Shown here in pieces: positions 9,501 through 18,289 of a stretch of 64,000 bases of DNA. Position 1 is the first letter of the stretch. Each line of letters starts with the position of its first letter. Source of the DNA: Deltaproteobacteria bacterium (lineage in GTDB: Bacteria > Myxococcota_C > UBA6777); NCBI GenBank assembly GCA_006226375.1, contig SBHC01000073.1, positions 62,001-126,000 of the forward strand. The letters are read 5' to 3'. The notes below the pieces were generated by a model, which did no database searches, had not been told where the DNA came from, and was given only the letters and a program-made list of their open reading frames with translations. A program made the position numbers and the translations under genes.

Positions 9501-10970
9501 ATGTCTCGATTGATTTGGAAGGCCGGGTGTTTCGCGGCGGTGTGTGGTGTGTTGTGGTGTGGGGCCTTCTTGGGTTGTTCGCAACCCACAACCCAGGGCA
9601 GTGAATCTTCAACTTCCGATGGTAGCACCGCCCAAGGGAACGAAAAAGACTCGACGGAAGCGCCTCAAACGCAGGATTCGAGCCTCCCTGACAGCCCCGA
9701 AGTGAAAGAAGAAGCTCCCGAAGAGCCGGCTGTCAAGCGGTTCAGTTTCCCTGGTGAAGAAGTCAAATGCGAAGCCAACGCCAACTTGGAGAAGCTGAAG
9801 TCCATCCTGGCAGGTGGTAAGAACAACCCAACAGGACGTGGTGAGCAAGCTTCAGGCTACGACCCCTGCAACCAACGTATCATCTTGTTTGGTGGAAACG
9901 ACCTTCAACCGCAACAATGCGCTGACTTTGGTCCCACAGGCTACAAAGCTGACACCTGGATCTACGTCGCGGAGTACAAGAACTGGGTTCGCTTGCAAAC
10001 CGAGAATACCCCGCCGGCTCGCGGTCGTCAGGCTTCAGCCTTCGACTTGTCCCGCAAGAAGCTCTACATCTTTGGAGGTCGCTTTCGGGCCAACCAAAGC
10101 GGCGGCTTGTACACCATGTACAACGACCTTTGGGCGTTCAATGTCAACAACGACCAGTGGGAAAAAGTTGCTGTGACTGGTACAGAGCGGCCGCTTCCAC
10201 GTGCCAACAGCGCCATGGTCTACGACTACGTCAACGACCAACTGATCCTGTTTGGCGGAAACAGCAGCAACAACGGTCTCAACTTCAACGCGTTGAACGA
10301 CACCTACGCCTTTGACCTCAAACGACTCAAGTGGCGCAAAGTCCAAACCAAAGCCGCTCCGCCTGTAAGCATCTTCCACAACATGGTGATGGACGGCGCC
10401 AACAAAAGAGTCTTGCTGTACGGTGGTGGCGGAAACAACGCCTTTGTCGGTCCGTTCTACAAAGACGTGTGGGCCTTTGACCTCGACCAAGAGACGTGGA
10501 CGAAGGTTTGGTCTCCTTCTGCTCAAAACCCCGGCCCGCCCGCTCGCATCAACTCGGCGCTCGTTGAAGACAAAGACAACAAACGAACCATTATGTTTGC
10601 CGGTCACGACGACACTTCTGTCGGTCACCGCAACGATGTATGGGTGTTCGACAACACGACCAACAAGTGGAGCCAACAACGCGATGGCGACACAGGAACA
10701 GGTCAAGGCTGCCCACGCTTCTGCGCTTGCTCACCGGACTTCGTCACCGTGGACAAAACAAGCCCTGAGCGCCGTGAGTATCACACGTTTGTACCGGTCA
10801 TTGGTGAAGGACGGGCGTTGATGTTTGGTGGAAAAACAGACTGCGGATACATCGATGACACCTGGTCCCTCGATTTGGGAAGCTTCCAATGGACCAAGAT
10901 CAACGACGCCTCCAAAGGGGAAGCCTGCAAACGAACCGGCCGCGCCAACTGCACCGAACTCTGCTACTAG
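9501..10970 (+). CDS. Kelch-repeat (galactose oxidase-like) lipoprotein
   Basis: The product is 489 residues. AAGGAG lies 13 bases before the ATG. The signal peptide ends AFLGC, a lipobox, and is followed by a Ser/Thr/Glu-rich linker to about residue 75. Six Kelch blades can be recognised from their hydrophobic-FGG cores (IILFGGND, LYIFGGRF, LILFGGNS, VLLYGGGG, IMFAGHDD, LMFGGKTD), each followed by a Trp-containing strand (for example NDLWAFN, DVWAFDL, DTWSLDL). This predicts a beta-propeller on the outer surface, usually a protein- or glycan-binding scaffold. A Cys-rich loop (CPRFCAC) lies between blades five and six. It is 134 bases downstream of the cytochrome gene on the same strand; co-transcription is possible but not shown. 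Confidence 0.85.
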   Translation: MSRLIWKAGCFAAVCGVLWCGAFLGCSQPTTQGSESSTSDGSTAQGNEKDSTEAPQTQDSSLPDSPEVKEEAPEEPAVKRFSFPGEEVKCEANANLEKLKSILAGGKNNPTGRGEQASGYDPCNQRIILFGGNDLQPQQCADFGPTGYKADTWIYVAEYKNWVRLQTENTPPARGRQASAFDLSRKKLYIFGGRFRANQSGGLYTMYNDLWAFNVNNDQWEKVAVTGTERPLPRANSAMVYDYVNDQLILFGGNSSNNGLNFNALNDTYAFDLKRLKWRKVQTKAAPPVSIFHNMVMDGANKRVLLYGGGGNNAFVGPFYKDVWAFDLDQETWTKVWSPSAQNPGPPARINSALVEDKDNKRTIMFAGHDDTSVGHRNDVWVFDNTTNKWSQQRDGDTGTGQGCPRFCACSPDFVTVDKTSPERREYHTFVPVIGEGRALMFGGKTDCGYIDDTWSLDLGSFQWTKINDASKGEACKRTGRANCTELCY

Positions 10971-11028
10971 CTCCGACTCCTTCCAAGAAGAGCAGCCGCT
11001 CTCTCACATCCTCCAATCCGCTCCACCT

Positions 11029-14000
11029 CTACTTGTACCAAAGCCTCACAGACTCTTTCGCTGCAAAGTTACAGGGTAGCGCTGTTCCTGCTTTGTAGGT
11101 CTGGTATTGCGCGCTGAGATACGCTCGCATGCTGCAGTTTTGGGCGCTGTTGTTGATCCCAATTCCGCGAGTCCACACGTTCACAAACCGACCGTTGACG
11201 ATCTTGGAGAAGGAGGTGTCGGTGTATCCGGTGGTGCAGTTCGTGGCCCCGCTGCTCGTGTAATCGATGCTCCAATCCACAGCACAGGCCGGCTTAAAGT
11301 ACACCGAGTTGCTTTTGTCTGTAAGCTTCCAGGCCAGCGTGGGTGTAACGCTTTGCAACGTGGGAAAGCCGACCCGATAGCTCTTGGTCAGAGAGCCATA
11401 ATTGGAGGGGTTCACATCCAGGATGCTATCGGGCAATGGCGAGCTGGGATCCTGGTTCATAACCAGAGTCCACCCTCCGCCATCGGTTTGCATATCGCAA
11501 TACACCTGGAATGGTTGGATCGGTCCGCTACCATCGGGATCCACGGTGTACAAGCCGTTGGTTGTCTTGCCATTGTTCTGGTGGTCCAAACATCCTTTTT
11601 CAGACACGGTTTTGTCGTTGCGAACACCCCGGAACCAATAATGTGTGGTGCTGGACGCTGAGGTATGACCGCTGAACCCAGAATCCCTGGTTTGGTTGTA
11701 GCCCCAATAGTCACAAGAGTTGCAGCCCAAACCATCGTCGTCAACGGTGAAATGACCACCGGTTCGCCAGCCGTTGGTTGTTGGCTTCATCCATGTTCGG
11801 AAGACGGTGTTGGTGTAGGTGCGACCTTTGAAATTCAAGGTATCGTAAAGGACTCTCTTGTAATTCACCCGCCCTTGGTCATCCCCCGCCAGAAACATCT
11901 TGTTCCGAGCGTCTTTGGAGATCCAATAATCCAGGGTGAAGCCATTCGAGTTGGTGGTTGCAGCCAAATCAACAGAGACTTGCTGGAGCGCCTGGATCTG
12001 TTGCAACGAAAGCCGGAAGTTCCCGTTGGTTGCAGGGTTGCTGGTATTGGTTGGATGGTTCTGGGTCCACAACCCGGTTCCGGCTCGGTTCAACGGATGA
12101 TCCCGGTTGATGCTCTCAATCAAGGTCCATCCCCCGCCGTTGGTGGTCATGTCACAAAACACTTTGAACGGTGGAATGGCGCCGTTGGGTCCGTCGGGAT
12201 CAATGGTATACACCCCGTCTTTCTTGGTACCTGCCTGGAGCAACGCCGTGCAGTTGGTTGCGTTGGCTTGCTGGCAAGTCCCATTCAAGCACCGCTGCAA
12301 CGAGCCACACTCGCTGTCTTGCGTACAGGCAGAGCACACGTTGTTTTTGCATACTTTGCCACCTGTACAATCGGTGGTTTGGAGACAATCGCCCGTTTTG
12401 CAGGCGCCCTGCACACACACACTGCTTGTCCCACATTCTTGCGAAGAGAGACAAGCAGAGCACACATTGTTCTTGCACAATTGGCCGCCTGAGCAGTCGG
12501 TGGTTTGGACGCAATCTCCGACACGACATGCTCCTTGCACGCAGACATTTCCGGTGCCACAGTCTTGAGAGTTGACGCAAGCCACGCACTGGTTGTTTTT
12601 GCAAACTTGCGCTCCACATTCGCTGTTGGTCCGGCAGTTACCGGGCTTGCAAGAGCCAGCCAAACAAAGAGTGTTTCGGGGGCACTCCGAGTCTTGGGAG
12701 CAAGCAGAGCACACATTGTTCTTGCACAATTGGCCGCCGGAGCAATCGGTGTCCTGACGACAGTTGGCCGTCTGGCACAACCCAAGCAAACAAAGCTGAC
12801 CTGTCGCACAATCCGAATCTTTCGAGCAACCGCCGCAGGAGTTGTTGGCGCAGATTTGTCCATTGGAGCAATCGGTATTGGAGCGACAGTTTCCGTTCAC
12901 GCATGCCTTGTTAATGCACAGTTGACCTGAGCCACATTCCGAATCGTTCACGCAGTTGGAGCAGACATTGGCAAGACACAGCTTCCCACCAGAGCAGTCG
13001 CTGTTGGTCCGGCAGTCAGCCTTTTGGCAAGCTTGGGACAAACAAAGCTGACCCACATCACAGTCACGGTCGGAAGCACAGACGATACATTGGTTGTTCT
13101 TGCAAACCTTCCCACCGGTGCAGTCTGTGTTGGTGCGGCAATCTCCGGTGATGCAGACTCCACGCAAACAAAGTTGACCTGATGCACACTCGCTGTCTTG
13201 GCTGCAAGTCGTGCAGCGGTTCTGTGTGCAAACCAATCCGCCTTTGCATTCGGTGGAGGTTCGACAGTCGCCCACCTTGCAGAGGCCAGACAAACACAAT
13301 TGACCTGTGGGACATTCGGAGTCCGCTTTGCAAGCCCCGCACGTGTTGGACTGACAAACTTGACCACCTTTGCAATCCGAGTTCGACTTGCAATCTCCCT
13401 TGAGGCAAGCTCCCTTGACACAAAGCTGCCCGGTGGAACACTCCGTATCCACGATACACCCGGAACATTGGTTTCCTCGACAAACTTTGCCGTCTTTGCA
13501 TGTGCTGCTATCGCGGCAATCCCCAGTCACGCAGAGTTGATTCAAACATAGCTGTCCTGAGCCACACTCCTGGTCGGTCGAGCATCCTTTGCAGCTATTG
13601 GACAAACACACCTGACCTTGCGGACAGTCGGCGCTTTGCAGGCATCCTTTGCATGTGTTGGCCTGAGTGTCACAGACTTGAGGAGAAGCGCAGTCGGCAG
13701 TTTTTCGGCAGCCTGCTTTGCAACCACCGCTCTCGCAAATGGCTCCTTTGTCGCAGTTCGCATCATCGGTACAGGCGGAACACTTGAGCTTCAAACAAAC
13801 CTGACCGTTTTGGCAATCGGCGTTGGCTCGACAGTCGCCATCGACACAGGCACCTTGCTGACATAGCTTTCCTTGACCGCACTCGGTGTCTGAGGCGCAA
13901 ACACTACAGCGGCTGTCGCGGCAGACCTTTCCACTAGAGCAATCCTTGGTTTCAAGGCATTCCACACACGCTTTGGTTGTGGTGTCACAGCGTTGGTTGT

Positions 14001-14616
14001 TGGTGCATCCTTTGTCGTCTCGACAACCTTCCTGGCAACGCTGGGACTCACAAATGAAACCAGAGCCACAAGCAGCGTCGTCGGGGCACGCGATACATCG
14101 CCCGCTTTCACACACCTGACCCCCAGGGCAAGGTTTGGCATCGGTGCAAATGGAAGGAACGCAACGCTCTCCTTCGCAAATGTCTCCAGCGTTGCAAGCC
14201 TTGTCTTCGGTGCAACCTTCCTGACAACGGCCTTGCTTGCAAATTTGTTTTTCGCCGCATTCTTCGTTGTTCGTACAGTCATTGCATCTTCGGTTGGAGC
14301 AGACCTGTCCACCTTTGCAAGGCACGGTGTCCGAGCAACCAGCCGCCTCACATCCACCTTTTTCGCAAATCAGGTCCTGACCACATTCCTCGTCTTTTTC
14401 GCAGGTTTTGCAGCGCCCACTTTGACACAGTTGGCCCCCCGAACATTCCGTAGCGACTTTGCATTGCGCAGCGCTACACACTCCGTTCAGGCAGACTGGC
14501 AAAGCGGAAGAACAGTCCGTATCTGCCTGGCATTTTGTTAAAGGAGGCGCATCTGAGCATGACACCAGAAACGCCAAGACAACAACTCCTACCACAGACC
14601 AACGTAACCAACGCAT
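11029..14616 (-). CDS. Cysteine-ladder lipoprotein with two C-terminal fibrinogen-like domains
   Basis: The product is 1195 residues. The signal peptide ends FLVSC (lipid Cys20). Residues 29 to about 780 are an unbroken run of 36 cysteine units of 20-22 residues, each of the form C-x5-C-x(2)-G-x(2)-C-x(4)-C. Two unit types alternate (one led by CRTNTDC-like, one by CSQDSEC-like sequence), giving a super-repeat of about 42 residues. Two fibrinogen C-terminal-like domains follow, each starting with DG.YT.DPDG and a CDM.T.GGGWTL motif (about 800-990 and 1010-1195). Such domains bind glycans or acetylated sugars in animals. The layout is a long disulphide-stiffened stalk with a binding tip, as expected for a surface adhesin. 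It is convergent with the Kelch gene. Confidence 0.88.
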   Translation of the reverse strand: MRWLRWSVVGVVVLAFLVSCSDAPPLTKCQADTDCSSALPVCLNGVCSAAQCKVATECSGGQLCQSGRCKTCEKDEECGQDLICEKGGCEAAGCSDTVPCKGGQVCSNRRCNDCTNNEECGEKQICKQGRCQEGCTEDKACNAGDICEGERCVPSICTDAKPCPGGQVCESGRCIACPDDAACGSGFICESQRCQEGCRDDKGCTNNQRCDTTTKACVECLETKDCSSGKVCRDSRCSVCASDTECGQGKLCQQGACVDGDCRANADCQNGQVCLKLKCSACTDDANCDKGAICESGGCKAGCRKTADCASPQVCDTQANTCKGCLQSADCPQGQVCLSNSCKGCSTDQECGSGQLCLNQLCVTGDCRDSSTCKDGKVCRGNQCSGCIVDTECSTGQLCVKGACLKGDCKSNSDCKGGQVCQSNTCGACKADSECPTGQLCLSGLCKVGDCRTSTECKGGLVCTQNRCTTCSQDSECASGQLCLRGVCITGDCRTNTDCTGGKVCKNNQCIVCASDRDCDVGQLCLSQACQKADCRTNSDCSGGKLCLANVCSNCVNDSECGSGQLCINKACVNGNCRSNTDCSNGQICANNSCGGCSKDSDCATGQLCLLGLCQTANCRQDTDCSGGQLCKNNVCSACSQDSECPRNTLCLAGSCKPGNCRTNSECGAQVCKNNQCVACVNSQDCGTGNVCVQGACRVGDCVQTTDCSGGQLCKNNVCSACLSSQECGTSSVCVQGACKTGDCLQTTDCTGGKVCKNNVCSACTQDSECGSLQRCLNGTCQQANATNCTALLQAGTKKDGVYTIDPDGPNGAIPPFKVFCDMTTNGGGWTLIESINRDHPLNRAGTGLWTQNHPTNTSNPATNGNFRLSLQQIQALQQVSVDLAATTNSNGFTLDYWISKDARNKMFLAGDDQGRVNYKRVLYDTLNFKGRTYTNTVFRTWMKPTTNGWRTGGHFTVDDDGLGCNSCDYWGYNQTRDSGFSGHTSASSTTHYWFRGVRNDKTVSEKGCLDHQNNGKTTNGLYTVDPDGSGPIQPFQVYCDMQTDGGGWTLVMNQDPSSPLPDSILDVNPSNYGSLTKSYRVGFPTLQSVTPTLAWKLTDKSNSVYFKPACAVDWSIDYTSSGATNCTTGYTDTSFSKIVNGRFVNVWTRGIGINNSAQNCSMRAYLSAQYQTYKAGTALPCNFAAKESVRLWYK
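12282..14532 (-). repeat. 36 tandem cysteine-rich protein repeats
   Basis: Coding repeat inside the preceding gene: 36 units of about 60-66 bases, arranged as alternating pairs. Units toward the C-terminal end are most alike (for example repeated GGQLCKNNVCSAC and GGKVCKNN.C), as expected from recent unequal exchange. Confidence 0.8.
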
Positions 14617-14805
14617 GGAAGTATCTCCTGTAGAAAGACGAAAGGTGCAACAACCTTATCATACTATTGCAAAAAGGAAGAGCTTTGGTATTTTTTGCTG
14701 TGATGTCCGAAAGTGGCGAGACATCCCAGATGAGAAGGGTTATCCTCCCCTACGAAAGAAAGAGAACGAGTCGTCACCACCGACAACATGAGGAGCACCC
14801 TGCCC

Positions 14806-16236
14806 ATGCTCTCCTCCGAGATTTGTTATCGCGCCGTTCAATCCAAAGACACACGCTTTGATGGCGTCTTCTATGTAGGCGTCCAAACCACAGGCATCTA
14901 TTGTCGCCCGGTCTGCCCTGCGCGAACTCCGGCCCAAAAGAACTGCACCTTCTTCAAGCACGCAGCAGAAGCAGAACAAGCTGGGTACAGAGCGTGCTTT
15001 CGCTGCAGACCCGAGCTAGCTCCAGGAGAGTCCTCCGTAGACGCAAGCTCAAGATTGGCCCAGCGTGCGATGTCGTTCATTCAAGAGGGATTTCTGAACT
15101 CTCACTCTGTGCATGACTTGGCAGACAAGCTCAAGGTAACAAGCCGTCACCTGCGTCGGACCCTCAATCAGGAAGTGGGAGCCACGCCCCAACAACTCGC
15201 ACAATCGAAACGCCTGGCTCTTGCCAAACAATTGCTCCATGAAACATCGCTGTCTCTTACAGATGTTGCGTTTGCGAGCGGCTTTTCCTCCGTCCGTCGA
15301 TTCAATGACCAATTTCAAAAGACCCTTGGATGCACGCCTTCTTCCTTGCGCAGAACGTCTTCCCCCAACGAGGACGATGCCATCACTCTCCGCCTCGACT
15401 ACCGCCCTCCCCTCGCGTGGGAGTTTCTGCTGGATTATCTGCGTGATCGAGTGATGCAAGGAGTGGAAGAGATTGACGGCTATGTGTATCGCAGAACCGT
15501 ACGGTGGAATCAACATGTTGGATGGCTCAGCGTCGAAAAATACAAGCATCGAAATAGCTTAAAAATGAAGCTACCAACTGTATTGCTTGAAGGAGCTATG
15601 CCTATCCTATCCCGTGTCCGACAAATGTTTGATCTGGACGCACACCCCGAACCTATCCACAGTCACTTGTCCAAAGATCCGACACTCCAAAGGTTGGTAC
15701 AACAACAACCAGGGCTTCGAATCCCAGGAGCTTTTGAGAAGTTCCCCTTGTTGATTCGCATTGTGTTAGGCCAGCGCATATCAGTCAAAGCAGCATCCAC
15801 GCTGTGTCGTCGGTTGATTGAGACCTTTGGAGAGGCAGTAGAGACACCCTTTGCATCGCTCAACACCACCTTCCCTTCTCCAGAGACTCTTGGAGCATGC
15901 AGCCTGGAAGACCTCACCAACCTCGGCATCCTTAAGTCACAAGCAGCGACGATACATACCCTTTCCCAACAAGTCGCTTCCGGTGAGTTACAACTGGATG
16001 ACTTCATGGATTTGTCGGAGTTATCCAGTAAGCTATTAAAGCTGCGAGGGATAGGTCCATGGACTGTAGAGTACATCAAGATGAGAGGGTTCGGAGAGCC
16101 CGACGCTTTCCCAGGCTCAGACCTTGGTCTGTGCAAAGCCTTGCAATGCACACCCACTGAAGCAAACGAACGTTCAGAATCGTGGCGACCGTGGAGGTCG
16201 TACGCAGCTATCTATTTGTGGAGCCATGGAGGCTAA
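14806..16236 (+). CDS. Ada-type methylphosphotriester/AraC regulator fused to AlkA DNA glycosylase
   Basis: The product is 476 residues from ATG 14806, preferred over ATG 14788 because AGGAG (14791-14795) lies 10 bases before it. Residues 1-75 are the Ada zinc domain: TTGIYCRPVCPAR then ACFRCRP gives the four Cys ligands, with Cys33 the methyl acceptor for phosphotriesters. Residues about 85-180 are an AraC-type double helix-turn-helix. From about 195 on is the AlkA 3-methyladenine glycosylase, with the helix-hairpin-helix LRGIGPWTVEYI and the catalytic Asp in PGSDLGL. The protein should sense alkylation damage, activate transcription, and excise alkylated bases. The fusion architecture is known in other bacteria. 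Only 3 bases separate it from ogt, so the two form an operon. Confidence 0.92.
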   Translation: MLSSEICYRAVQSKDTRFDGVFYVGVQTTGIYCRPVCPARTPAQKNCTFFKHAAEAEQAGYRACFRCRPELAPGESSVDASSRLAQRAMSFIQEGFLNSHSVHDLADKLKVTSRHLRRTLNQEVGATPQQLAQSKRLALAKQLLHETSLSLTDVAFASGFSSVRRFNDQFQKTLGCTPSSLRRTSSPNEDDAITLRLDYRPPLAWEFLLDYLRDRVMQGVEEIDGYVYRRTVRWNQHVGWLSVEKYKHRNSLKMKLPTVLLEGAMPILSRVRQMFDLDAHPEPIHSHLSKDPTLQRLVQQQPGLRIPGAFEKFPLLIRIVLGQRISVKAASTLCRRLIETFGEAVETPFASLNTTFPSPETLGACSLEDLTNLGILKSQAATIHTLSQQVASGELQLDDFMDLSELSSKLLKLRGIGPWTVEYIKMRGFGEPDAFPGSDLGLCKALQCTPTEANERSESWRPWRSYAAIYLWSHGG

Positions 16237-16239
16237 GTT

Positions 16240-16752
16240 ATGGAACATCAACGCATCCAATTCAACAGTTCTCTGGGTATGATTACAGTACTCGCAAAAG
16301 ATGGACACCTGACCCATCTCCACCTACCGGAACCCAAGTACCCACCGAATGTACAAGCGGCAGACCTTGACATCGACAGCCCACAATGTCAGCCCGTCCT
16401 TCGGGATGCAAGGGAGCAATTGCTGGAGTACCTTGAAGGCAAACGACAACAATTCAAGCTGCCCCTAGCTCCCGAAGGAACCGAGTTCCAAAAGCAGGTA
16501 TGGCAAACTCTCGAAGCCATTCCCAACGGAACAACCTGGAGTTACCAGGACCTTGCGAAAGCCATCCACAACCCCAAAGCCGTCCGGGCAGTGGGCGCCG
16601 CCAACGGACGCAACCCCATCGCTATCATCATTCCATGCCACCGAGTGATTGGCAGCAACGGAAAACTCACCGGCTACGCTGGAGGAATGGCTCGAAAGGA
16701 ATGGCTCCTTGCCCACGAAGCTCGCCACTACTTTTCTTTACGTGCATCCTAA
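16240..16752 (+). CDS. ogt: Methylated-DNA--protein-cysteine methyltransferase
   Basis: The product is 170 residues, normal for the family. It removes O6-alkyl groups from guanine (and from O4-thymine) in one suicidal transfer to its active-site Cys. The PCHRV motif with the acceptor Cys, the preceding IAIIIP strand and the following [13 protein letters not shown] loop are all present, as is the [11 protein letters not shown] segment that contains the Arg finger region. The start is 3 bases after the Ada-AlkA stop, so both proteins are probably made from one damage-inducible message. The ogt versus C-terminal ada naming is by size only. Confidence 0.92.
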   Translation: MEHQRIQFNSSLGMITVLAKDGHLTHLHLPEPKYPPNVQAADLDIDSPQCQPVLRDAREQLLEYLEGKRQQFKLPLAPEGTEFQKQVWQTLEAIPNGTTWSYQDLAKAIHNPKAVRAVGAANGRNPIAIIIPCHRVIGSNGKLTGYAGGMARKEWLLAHEARHYFSLRAS

Positions 16753-16830
16753 CAGCACGAAGGTGTTGAGTCCTAAGGCAAGGGAGGAACCCACATCCCT
16801 ATCACTGGGAAGATCCAACGACAGGTCCTC

Positions 16831-17409
16831 TTATGAAGAAACGTTCAACTGTTCAATCACAATACCCCAGCCACCCTCCGGCTTGTTTTGCTTGAGACCT
16901 TCCACAACAGAATCACTCACAACAATGGTGATGGGTTCCTCCGCTAGGCGAAACATATCCAAGTGTTGGGTTCGTTTGCTGTCGAGAACAAGGTCCTGAA
17001 ATGCAACCAGTGGAACCTCAATTCCCCCTGAACTCCCGGGCATTAACTCATCGTAACGAGATTCATCAAGGTTGGCAGCCTGGACAAGCCCTAGCACATT
17101 GAACAAAAAGTAATCTTCTCGTTTATCATGGGTGTCAGGGTTGATGAAGGTGGCAGGGAAAGCTTGGTAGTTATCCACGCCGACAGAATCCAACACATTC
17201 AGAAAGGTTTGGCTGGCCAGAACTGTCCCACCAGTTAAGAAATGTGGAAGGGGCTCGTTGCCAGAAAAGTTGTGTTCATAAACAAGAGGTGGAAGCTTGG
17301 ACGGATCAACCACACTCCCGGTCATCACACTTTGTTCTCCTAGCTTTGGAGCGTTCTGGATGCCGAAACTTACATAGTGACTTGATTCCAGCTTGTAATA
17401 GGAACTCAT
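16831..17409 (-). CDS. Imm11-family (DUF1629) protein, possible orphan immunity protein
   Basis: The product is 192 residues. The C-terminal half has the family pattern: DYFLFNVLGLVQAANLDESRY, then an FQDLVLD strand, then DMFRLAEEPITIVVSD and a hydrophobic C-terminal strand (GIVIEQL). Imm11 proteins are predicted immunity partners of polymorphic toxins and are frequent in myxobacteria. No toxin, Rhs, VgrG or secretion gene is next to it, and it is convergent with ogt, so it is either an orphan or acts on a toxin encoded elsewhere. Cytoplasmic, as no signal peptide is visible. The ribosome site is weak. Confidence 0.65.
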   Translation of the reverse strand: MSSYYKLESSHYVSFGIQNAPKLGEQSVMTGSVVDPSKLPPLVYEHNFSGNEPLPHFLTGGTVLASQTFLNVLDSVGVDNYQAFPATFINPDTHDKREDYFLFNVLGLVQAANLDESRYDELMPGSSGGIEVPLVAFQDLVLDSKRTQHLDMFRLAEEPITIVVSDSVVEGLKQNKPEGGWGIVIEQLNVSS

Positions 17410-17599
17410 GAAACGACTCGTTGTTGAAGGGTTTAAGACCGTAACCCTGTAGATACAGTCTCAACGCGAATAAACGTTTCCTGCAGTATCTTTCTTCATT
17501 CATCGAAAGGCTAGTTTCTAGTTCCAACGATGGCCTCCCCAGAAACCGAACTCACGACGTAGAAAACCGTACCTCATACCGAGACTGTTCGTTCCACTT

Positions 17600-18289
17600 G
17601 TGGTTGTAAACCCAAAGAAGAAGCAAACTGCTAGTAAGGAGGCACCCCTTGGGGAAGATCAACTGAACCTACCAAGACCCGTCGAGCCGACAGAATCCTA
17701 TCTGAATCATCGCTTGCTGCTGTATCGAAGTGTCTTTCCTCTTGAGAAGGCAAGAGACTTGTTCTCCCAGTTGGAGAAGGAGACGCAATGGCTCCATCCA
17801 TCGTATGAAAACTCGGATGGAAGAGTGGTTCACCTGCCACGCTTAACGGCCAATTACGGCGACCGATCCTACAACTACTCGGGCCTGACCTTCCAACCGC
17901 AACCCTGGACGCCGCTGTTATCCGAGCTGCGTCACCTTGCAGAGGACCTCACAGGTGCAAGTTTTAATGCGCTGATTCTCCAGTACTATAGGGATGGAAG
18001 TGACGGTGTCGGCTGGCACTCCGATGACGACCCGTGTGTTGCACCGACAACGACGATTGTATCGATGTCATTTGGTGAGACACGAAGGTTTGAGTTCCGC
18101 CACAAAGAGAACCACGACGAGAGGTTGGGTCTCGACATCCATGGGGGTGATATCGTTGTCATGCAGGGAGACCTGCAAAAGCACTACAAGCACCGAGTCC
18201 CCAAAGAAAAAGGAAAAGGTGGACGCATCAATCTTACCTTCCGCGATGTCATTGAGGAGCTAGGAGAGAGCGCCAGCGATAGCATATAG
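17600..18289 (+). CDS. alkB: AlkB-like 2-oxoglutarate/Fe(II) dioxygenase
   Basis: The product is 229 residues if GTG 17600 is used. The start is doubtful because no ribosome site precedes it; AAGGAGG at 17636-17642 points to a start near 17650, but no in-frame ATG follows. Family features: PRLTANYGD with NYSGL (substrate lid), an LQYYRDGSDGVGWHSDDD block giving the His and Asp iron ligands, a downstream His in KHRVPK as third ligand, and RINLTFR whose Arg residues bind 2-oxoglutarate. It demethylates 1-methyladenine and 3-methylcytosine in DNA or RNA. It fits with the neighbouring Ada-AlkA and Ogt. Its end overlaps the convergent lipase gene by 30 bases. Confidence 0.9.
   Translation: MVVNPKKKQTASKEAPLGEDQLNLPRPVEPTESYLNHRLLLYRSVFPLEKARDLFSQLEKETQWLHPSYENSDGRVVHLPRLTANYGDRSYNYSGLTFQPQPWTPLLSELRHLAEDLTGASFNALILQYYRDGSDGVGWHSDDDPCVAPTTTIVSMSFGETRRFEFRHKENHDERLGLDIHGGDIVVMQGDLQKHYKHRVPKEKGKGGRINLTFRDVIEELGESASDSI

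Noticed and set aside
11665-12492. 275-codon plus-strand frame with other overlapping frames through 14541
   Set aside because: Antisense to the cysteine-ladder gene. The many open frames come from the repeats.
12282-14532. Regular repeats as a CRISPR array
   Set aside because: They are in-frame coding repeats of an obvious lipoprotein, with no unique spacers and no cas genes.
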